Below the pieces are notes generated by a model. That model saw only the letters and a list, made by a program, of their open reading frames with translations. It was not told the origin of the DNA and ran no database searches. DNA of 60,498 nucleotides, taken from contig CAJOIR010000008.1 in assembly GCA_905234685.1 (NCBI GenBank), positions 1 through 60,498 of the forward strand, in the 5' to 3' direction. A program made the position numbers and the translations under genes. The DNA comes from Paludibacteraceae bacterium. Its GTDB lineage: Bacteria > Bacteroidota > Bacteroidia > Bacteroidales > Paludibacteraceae. Of this stretch, positions 59,623 through 60,498 are shown piece by piece; the stretch's first letter is position 1, and each line of letters begins with the position of its first letter.

Positions 59623-60498
59623 TATTGTTGTTCTGATAGTTTCTTCTCATCTTTTTCCCTGTGCTGCAATTGCTGCAGGTAATACGACATATTGACGCGC
59701 TGTTGTGCTGCATCGGAAGTCTTGAGTTTGGCAAAGTCATCTACCGAGCGTTTTGCCCACAGAATGGCAGTTTGCAGATCACCGAGTATCTCATTGGTTA
59801 TTGCTATGTCTGCCGCAGCATAGGCACAGGTCTCGTACTTCGTTTTGCTCTTCTTTGACATGCTCTTTGCATTCTCATATGCCTGTTGCCAGGTATCTGC
59901 AGCCTGTTCCCAGCATTGATGAGTAAAGTGATGCATACCTGCATTCATAAGACTGTCGGTATTATCATACAAGTATCTGTCCACTGTCTCCCATTGTGGA
60001 GTATGCTGCTTTGCAAATCTCTCACCGGTATATTCCGCCACGTCAAGCAAGGCAGTCTGTCTGTCAGGTAACTGCTGCAGCGCGAGTTGACTGTCATACG
60101 ATACCCCCTCCCAATAGAGAGTGTCGGAATGTGTGAAAGTGGTGACTTTTATATCGTTGTTCTTGTGACAGAACAGAGTCCACGCAGAAGAGACATACAC
60201 TTCGAGGAAGGCAAGGTAATCGTGCGCATCGTTTAGCATCACCTCCTGTTTGTCATAGATTACAATTTTGTCAAGTGACAACACGGCATCAGCATCATAA
60301 AGTGAGCATAGCGAGTCTGATAGTGTCTTGTTAAATGATGAGGAAGAGAAGAAAGAACCTTTTGCAAATGTTTTGTCAATCACGCCTACGGAGGCGAAGA
60401 GTTCGGTGTTGTCAAGTTCTCTGGCAGCGCCAAAGAGAGTCCGCTGTGCAGCAGTTGTGAGGTCTATGCTTTCGTTGTGGATCTTGCTCCCCATTACT
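59622..60498 (-). CDS. DUF6340-like protein, 5' end outside window
   Basis: At least 290 aa. The frame stays open past the ATG at 60494 to the window edge, so the true start and the expected lipoprotein signal are probably outside. Visible blocks: ELDNTELFASVGVIDKTFAK, DADAVLSLDKIVIYDKQEV and a C-terminal TPR-like helical part (CWEQAADTWQQAYENAKSM, YAAADIAITNEILGDLQTA). The plan fits the DUF6340 family of Bacteroidota exported proteins of unknown function. It is coupled to the AsmA-like gene. Confidence 0.75.
   Translation of the reverse strand, partial: VMGSKIHNESIDLTTAAQRTLFGAARELDNTELFASVGVIDKTFAKGSFFSSSSFNKTLSDSLCSLYDADAVLSLDKIVIYDKQEVMLNDAHDYLAFLEVYVSSAWTLFCHKNNDIKVTTFTHSDTLYWEGVSYDSQLALQQLPDRQTALLDVAEYTGERFAKQHTPQWETVDRYLYDNTDSLMNAGMHHFTHQCWEQAADTWQQAYENAKSMSKKSKTKYETCAYAAADIAITNEILGDLQTAILWAKRSVDDFAKLKTSDAAQQRVNMSYYLQQLQHREKDEKKLSEQQ

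Overview
The window looks like a chromosome segment of a Bacteroidota bacterium, most likely a Prevotella-like member of the Bacteroidales. The evidence is the promoter type (TTTG, a 19-20 bp spacer, then TAnnTTTG) upstream of many genes, the lineage-typical families (GldD/GldE, DUF6377 membrane regulator, Porin_10, DUF6340, GT3 glycogen synthase, bacterial GGGP synthase), and the housekeeping gene order. No rRNA, integrase, transposase or CRISPR array was seen.

Layout. 1-3.8 kb: a minus-strand run of a pRiA4b ORF-3-like gene, miaA, a PKD lipoprotein and a GT3 glycogen synthase cut by the window edge. 4.2-14.4 kb: tRNA-Met, a small unknown gene, clpP-clpX (minus), a divergent outer-membrane porin, clpC, trxA, a DUF975 membrane protein, tRNA-Arg and a membrane-spanning TPR/HTH regulator. 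14.4-17.9 kb: mpl, dCMP deaminase and S41 protease (minus). 18-19.8 kb: a structured leader and a secreted InlB-repeat protein. 20-26.8 kb: dusB, manC and a glycogen/alpha-glucan block (debranching enzyme, GT4, GH57), all minus. 27-35 kb: gldE-gldD-PPTase-GGGPS-tadA, a PgpH-like c-di-AMP phosphodiesterase and a TPR/OmpA-like lipoprotein. 35-41 kb: mutL, a metallophosphatase, acpP-fabF-rnc, two small genes and tRNA-Ser(UGA). 41.8-45.5 kb: RlmL-like methyltransferase-ispD-queA-tatD with overlapping genes. 45.6-48.3 kb: an AT-rich accessory block of three unrecognised or weakly recognised genes ending at tRNA-Ser(GGA). 48.5-51.7 kb: exbB-x-exbD-exbD and a zinc metallopeptidase. 51.8-60.5 kb: aroB, a TPR/PD40 protein, glgP, an AsmA/DUF748 protein and a DUF6340 protein cut by the window edge.

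How the genes work together. Glycogen synthase, debranching enzyme, GT4, GH57 and glycogen phosphorylase make up most of a storage-glucan cycle. ClpXP plus ClpC form a proteolysis set. ExbB/ExbD energise TonB-dependent uptake. acpP, fabF and the PPTase serve fatty-acid or carrier-protein metabolism.

The most unusual signal is not a gene. At least eleven short tandem arrays, built from mostly unrelated units, share the same 11-bp period, close to one helical turn. Ten of the eleven lie in intergenic regions between divergently transcribed genes, so seven of the eight divergent junctions carry at least one. Other points of interest are a structured leader RNA with a closing stem and terminator-like hairpin (18287-18448), a promoter-terminator pair that may define a small RNA (about 41568-41640), and three genes whose promoter box ends only 8-9 nt before the start codon, implying nearly leaderless mRNAs.
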